From positions 1-8,536 of the forward strand of contig JAQTSL010000148.1 in the NCBI GenBank assembly GCA_028711355.1: a DNA stretch of 8,536 bases, in the 5' to 3' direction. Under the pieces are notes generated by a model that had not been told where the DNA came from, ran no database searches, and saw only the letters and a program-made list of their open reading frames with translations. This stretch comes from Rhodoferax sp. GTDB lineage: Bacteria > Pseudomonadota > Gammaproteobacteria > Burkholderiales > Burkholderiaceae_C. Within the stretch, counting starts at the first letter, position 1; every line of letters starts with the position of its first letter. A program made the translations under genes and the position numbers. Positions 6,208 to 8,536 of the stretch are shown in pieces.

Positions 6208-7044
6208 GTGAACGCTGAAAACAACTGGGATCTGACGCCACATTATTTGGGACGCGGCTCGGCCTACGAACCCATTTACAACGCCATGCAGAACTTCACC
6301 GCTGCACGTGCTGACGAAACACCCGATGAATTGTGGATTTGCGAGCACGCACCGGTTTATACACAGGGACTAGCTGGCAAGAAAGAACACGTTTTTAAAC
6401 CCGGGGACATTCCCGTGGTGCAAACCAACCGGGGCGGGCAGGTCACTTACCACGGCCCGGGTCAAGTGGTGGCTTACCCGCTGCTGAACTTGAAACGTCG
6501 AGGTTATTTCGTCAAGGAATACGTCTATCGCATTGAAGAAGCGGTGATACGCACGCTGATGCACTTTGGCGTAACCGGCCACCGCGTGGCAGGTGCGCCC
6601 GGCATCTATGTGCGGCTGGATGACCCCACCAGCCATGCGCTGCTGCCGCAACGGCCAATGAAAAATGTCATACAAACGTCAGAATCGAGATCAGAGTCCT
6701 GGCACCTCGATGTACCAACTGCGCAAGAAGAATTGGGGTCAGATCCGGCCGCGCAGCGCAACGGCGCTGACCCCAATTTTTCTGGATTCAAGACAAAAAC
6801 TGACACCCCAAACTTCACCGGTCTCGGCAAAATCGCCGCTTTGGGCATCAAAGTCAGCCGCAACTGTAGCTACCACGGCGTGGCGCTGAACGTGGCGATG
6901 GACCTGGAACCCTACACGCGTATCAACCCCTGCGGCTACCGGAGCCTGCAGACCGTGGACCTTTTTACAATCGGCACCTCTGTCAGTTGGGACGAAGCCG
7001 CGCAGGTGCTGGGCCAAAAGCTCACCGCCTACCTGGCACCCTGA
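6208..7044 (+). CDS. lipB: Lipoate-protein ligase B (octanoyl-[ACP]:protein N-octanoyltransferase) with an internal insertion
   Basis: LipB transfers the octanoyl group from acyl carrier protein to lysines of lipoyl domains and the glycine-cleavage H protein, the first step of lipoate synthesis. The product is 278 residues against about 210 to 235 usual. Conserved blocks are ICEHAPVYTQGLAG (44-57), RGGQVTYHGPGQVVAYPL (75-92, with H82), VTGHRVAGAPGIYV (122-135), GLGKIAALGIKVSRNCSYHG (205-224) and RINPCGY (238-244). The catalytic pair is K208 and C242, spaced 34 apart exactly as E. coli K135 and C169. Residues of about 153 to 202 are an insertion with a repeat-derived inverted repeat, yet the frame is intact. 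The GTG start has AAGG 9 bases upstream. It overlaps lipA by one base. Probably functional, by inference. Confidence 0.95.
   Translation: MNAENNWDLTPHYLGRGSAYEPIYNAMQNFTAARADETPDELWICEHAPVYTQGLAGKKEHVFKPGDIPVVQTNRGGQVTYHGPGQVVAYPLLNLKRRGYFVKEYVYRIEEAVIRTLMHFGVTGHRVAGAPGIYVRLDDPTSHALLPQRPMKNVIQTSESRSESWHLDVPTAQEELGSDPAAQRNGADPNFSGFKTKTDTPNFTGLGKIAALGIKVSRNCSYHGVALNVAMDLEPYTRINPCGYRSLQTVDLFTIGTSVSWDEAAQVLGQKLTAYLAP
6726..6783. repeat. REP/BIME-like palindromic element inside lipB
   Basis: AATTGGGGTCAG (6731-6742) is matched by its exact complement CTGACCCCAATT (6767-6778) around a 24-base GC-rich loop. Allowing one G-T wobble at 6730/6779, the stem extends to 17 pairs (6726-6742 with 6767-6783). 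The GGGGTCAG word in opposed pairs resembles, from memory, the short repetitive extragenic palindromes spread by REP-associated tyrosine transposases (RAYT, Y1 family) in many proteobacteria. Here the element is inside a coding region and is translated in frame (EELGSDP on the left, ADPNF on the right). The inverted repeat is directly visible. The REP assignment is recognition, not a search result, and no transposase gene is in the window. Confidence 0.7.
6800..6811. repeat. Possible degenerate REP-like half-site in lipB
   Basis: CTGACACCCCAA closely resembles the right arm CTGACCCCAATT of the palindrome ending 22 bases earlier, with two extra bases. It lies at the end of the same non-conserved block of lipB, just before the conserved GLGKIAALG. 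It may be a decayed copy of the same element. Twelve bases are little evidence, so this is tentative. Confidence 0.35.
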
Positions 7045-8108
7045 TGAACCGACTTGATCTTGCCCTCGCACTGGACCCCATGAGCCAAAAACCAACCGTT
7101 GCCCCAAGCACCAGCCCCAACGCCAACCCCACCATACGCGAAGCCCCGTCGCAACAAGATTACAACCCGCTGGCCAAGCAAAAGTCTGCGGCCAAGCTGT
7201 CACGCATCCCGGTCAAGGTGGTGCAGGGCGAAATCTTGCGCAAGCCCGCGTGGATTCGTGTCAAGGCTGGCAGCCCCAGCACCCGGTTTTATGAAATCAA
7301 GGACGTGCTGCGCGCCAACAAGCTGGTCACGGTGTGCGAGGAGGCCAGTTGCCCCAACATTGGCGAATGTTTTGGTCACGGCACCGCCACGTTCATGATC
7401 ATGGGCGACAAATGCACCCGGCGCTGCCCGTTTTGCGATGTCGGTCACGGCCGCCCCGACCCACTGGATGTGAACGAGCCGGTGAACCTGGCCAACACCA
7501 TCGCCCAGCTCAAGCTCAAATACGTGGTGATTACCAGTGTCGATCGGGACGACTTGCGCGATGGTGGTGCCGGGCACTTTGTCGCCTGCATCGAGCAAAT
7601 CCGCGCCCAGTCGCCGCAAACGCAAATTGAGGTACTGGTGCCAGACTTCCGGGGCCGCGACGACCGCGCGCTCGATATTTTGAAAGCCGCGCCGCCCGAC
7701 GTGATGAACCACAACCTGGAAACCATCCCGCGTCTGTACAAAGAAGCGCGCCCCGGCAGCGACTACCAGTTCAGCCTGAACCTGCTGAAAAAATTCAAGG
7801 CACTGCACCCGGACGTGCCGACCAAAAGCGGCCTGATGGTGGGCTTGGGTGAAACCGACGATGAGATTCTGGACGTGATGCGCGATATGCGTGCGCACGG
7901 CATCAACATGCTGACCATCGGCCAGTACCTGGCGCCCTCAAACGCCCACTTGACGGTCAAGCGTTACGTGCACCCAGACACCTTCAAGATGTTTGAAACC
8001 CAGGCCTATGAGATGGGTTTCAGCCACGCTGCAGTGGGTGCCATGGTGCGATCAAGCTACCACGCCGACCAGCAAGCGGGCCACGCCATGGCCCATGCCA
8101 GTGCTTAA
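7044..8108 (+). CDS. lipA: Lipoyl synthase (radical SAM enzyme)
   Basis: LipA inserts two sulfur atoms into octanoyl chains on lipoyl domains, finishing the cofactor that LipB begins. Counted from the ATG at 7044 it has 354 residues. The auxiliary cluster motif C-x4-C-x5-C is C98, C103, C109 (VCEEASCPNIGEC). The radical-SAM motif C-x3-C-x2-C is C124, C128, C131 (MGDKCTRRCPFCDVGHG). The core motifs VITSVDRDDLRDGG, NHNLET, GSDYQFSLNLLK and SGLMVGLGET follow. The C-terminal RSSYHAD (336-342) holds the serine that ligates the auxiliary cluster. The start is uncertain. The ATG at 7044 overlaps the lipB stop as TGATG, suggesting coupling, while an in-frame ATG at 7080 gives 342 residues, nearer the family length. 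Neither has a clear ribosome site. Confidence 0.96.
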   Translation: MNRLDLALALDPMSQKPTVAPSTSPNANPTIREAPSQQDYNPLAKQKSAAKLSRIPVKVVQGEILRKPAWIRVKAGSPSTRFYEIKDVLRANKLVTVCEEASCPNIGECFGHGTATFMIMGDKCTRRCPFCDVGHGRPDPLDVNEPVNLANTIAQLKLKYVVITSVDRDDLRDGGAGHFVACIEQIRAQSPQTQIEVLVPDFRGRDDRALDILKAAPPDVMNHNLETIPRLYKEARPGSDYQFSLNLLKKFKALHPDVPTKSGLMVGLGETDDEILDVMRDMRAHGINMLTIGQYLAPSNAHLTVKRYVHPDTFKMFETQAYEMGFSHAAVGAMVRSSYHADQQAGHAMAHASA

Positions 8109-8170
8109 TTTGATATTAATTCAATAGCTACTTACGCAATACCAGAAATCGATAGAGGCCAATTTGACAT
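8107..8170. repeat. Comamonadaceae-type small intergenic repeat after lipA
   Basis: The stretch between lipA and the next gene contains CAATAGCTACTTACGCAAT (8122-8140) and TAGAGGCCAATTTGAC (8153-8168). I recall a similar pattern (AATAGCTGCTTGCGC, then AGCGCTAGAGGCC) as a short interspersed repeat found many times in Rhodoferax, Polaromonas and Acidovorax genomes. The copy is bounded by near-identical direct repeats AATTTGATAT (8107-8116) and AATTTGACAT (8161-8170), and its own inverted arms are degraded. No hairpin with a T run is present, so it is not an obvious terminator. Family identity is from memory only. Confidence 0.45.
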
Positions 8171-8536
8171 CTGACAATCGAACCGCTTTCGGGCTCTGGC
8201 TCGAGCTGGCTACGCTGGTGCAGCGCTGCGACGCCGCCACCTACGCGCGCGGCCTGGACTTGTACCGCACCCAGCGCGTGCTGAACCTGTCAATTGAGCC
8301 ACTTAAAGACTACTGGCTGCTGCTGGGCGACGTGCAAGGCAGCCAGCGTCACCCGTATGAGGTGTCGATTGAGGTCAAACTCGGCCCGAACGGCCAGGTG
8401 CTGGAGTGGGACAGCGACTGCACCTGCCCGGTCGGTTACCAGTGCAAGCACGGCGTGGCGCTGATGATCAAGGCTGCCTACCAAGGCGCACAACTGTTGG
8501 GCGGGCGCAGCCCGACCCGACCCGCGCCCAAGCCAC
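8164..8536 (+). CDS. SWIM zinc-finger protein, N-terminal part; probably SNF2-family helicase (cut by window edge)
   Basis: An open frame runs from 8128 to the window end and shows 124 residues from the TTG at 8164. The key feature is a SWIM zinc-binding motif C-x-C-x5-C-x-H: C86, C88, C94, H96 in CTCPVGYQCKH. The segment before it (TYARGLDLYRTQRVLNLSIE, then the strand-rich HPYEVSIEVKLG) is typical of SWIM regions, as is the helix after it (GVALMIKAAYQGAQLL). In proteobacteria this layout usually opens a long SNF2/DEAD-like helicase, but the helicase domain lies outside the window, so that part is inference. No ATG is available. TTG at 8164 is preferred because AGAGG (8154-8158) lies 5 bases upstream; GTG at 8218 is an alternative. 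Transcription relative to lipA is unknown. Confidence 0.75.
   Translation, partial: MTSDNRTAFGLWLELATLVQRCDAATYARGLDLYRTQRVLNLSIEPLKDYWLLLGDVQGSQRHPYEVSIEVKLGPNGQVLEWDSDCTCPVGYQCKHGVALMIKAAYQGAQLLGGRSPTRPAPKP

Noticed and set aside
6684..6711. Small inverted repeat ATCGAG / CTCGAT inside the lipB insertion
   Set aside because: Six pairs with a 16-base loop are expected by chance in this length. It is not clearly related to the larger palindrome.
6664..6813. lipB as a pseudogene, or interrupted by an intron or intein
   Set aside because: The frame is uninterrupted, the catalytic lysine and cysteine keep the family spacing, and the block has no intein or intron motifs and is far too short for either.
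8109..8163. Rho-independent terminator after lipA
   Set aside because: No stable stem followed by a T run is present. The segment is better explained as a small interspersed repeat.
1..8536. CRISPR array, tRNA or rRNA, phage or defence genes, complete insertion sequence
   Set aside because: Reading both strands I found no regularly spaced repeats, no cloverleaf-like segment, no transposase or integrase frame and no defence-type domain. Nearly all bases are accounted for by housekeeping genes.

Overview
The window is chromosomal housekeeping DNA from a betaproteobacterium, most likely a member of the Comamonadaceae close to Rhodoferax, Polaromonas or Acidovorax. This rests on my recognition of protein sequence style (AtpB, AtpI and LipB in particular), the neighbouring gene order and a small intergenic repeat typical of that family. 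No database search was run.

The first two thirds (1 to 5795) lie on the minus strand and form an F1Fo ATP synthase operon. Read in the direction of transcription the order is atpI, atpB (a), atpE (c), atpF (b), atpH (delta), atpA (alpha), atpG (gamma), atpD (beta). The window cuts atpD after 142 residues, and atpC would be expected beyond position 1. Gene spacings are 9 to 66 bases. A perfect TATAAT lies about 50 bases upstream of atpI, and a pyrimidine-rich leader precedes atpE. Both fit a single operon whose translation is tuned gene by gene.

A 107-base divergent region (5796 to 5902) separates this operon from a plus-strand lipoate cluster: ybeD (DUF493), lipB (octanoyltransferase) and lipA (lipoyl synthase). 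LipB moves an octanoyl group from acyl carrier protein to lipoyl domains. LipA inserts the two sulfur atoms. lipB and lipA overlap by one base (TGATG). The plus strand ends with the first 124 residues of a SWIM zinc-finger protein, probably a large SNF2-type helicase.

The most unusual feature is inside lipB. The gene is about 278 codons long, against roughly 210 to 235 for the family. The extra length is a block of about 150 bases carrying a near-perfect inverted repeat (AATTGGGGTCAG and its complement), which looks like a REP/BIME-type palindrome inserted in frame. All catalytic residues of LipB are still present. A second, unrelated small repeat follows lipA and seems to supply the ribosome binding site and TTG start of the next gene. 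I see no RNA genes, CRISPR array, complete transposon, phage or defence genes, and no stretch over 300 bases without a gene. I found no convincing new multi-gene system.
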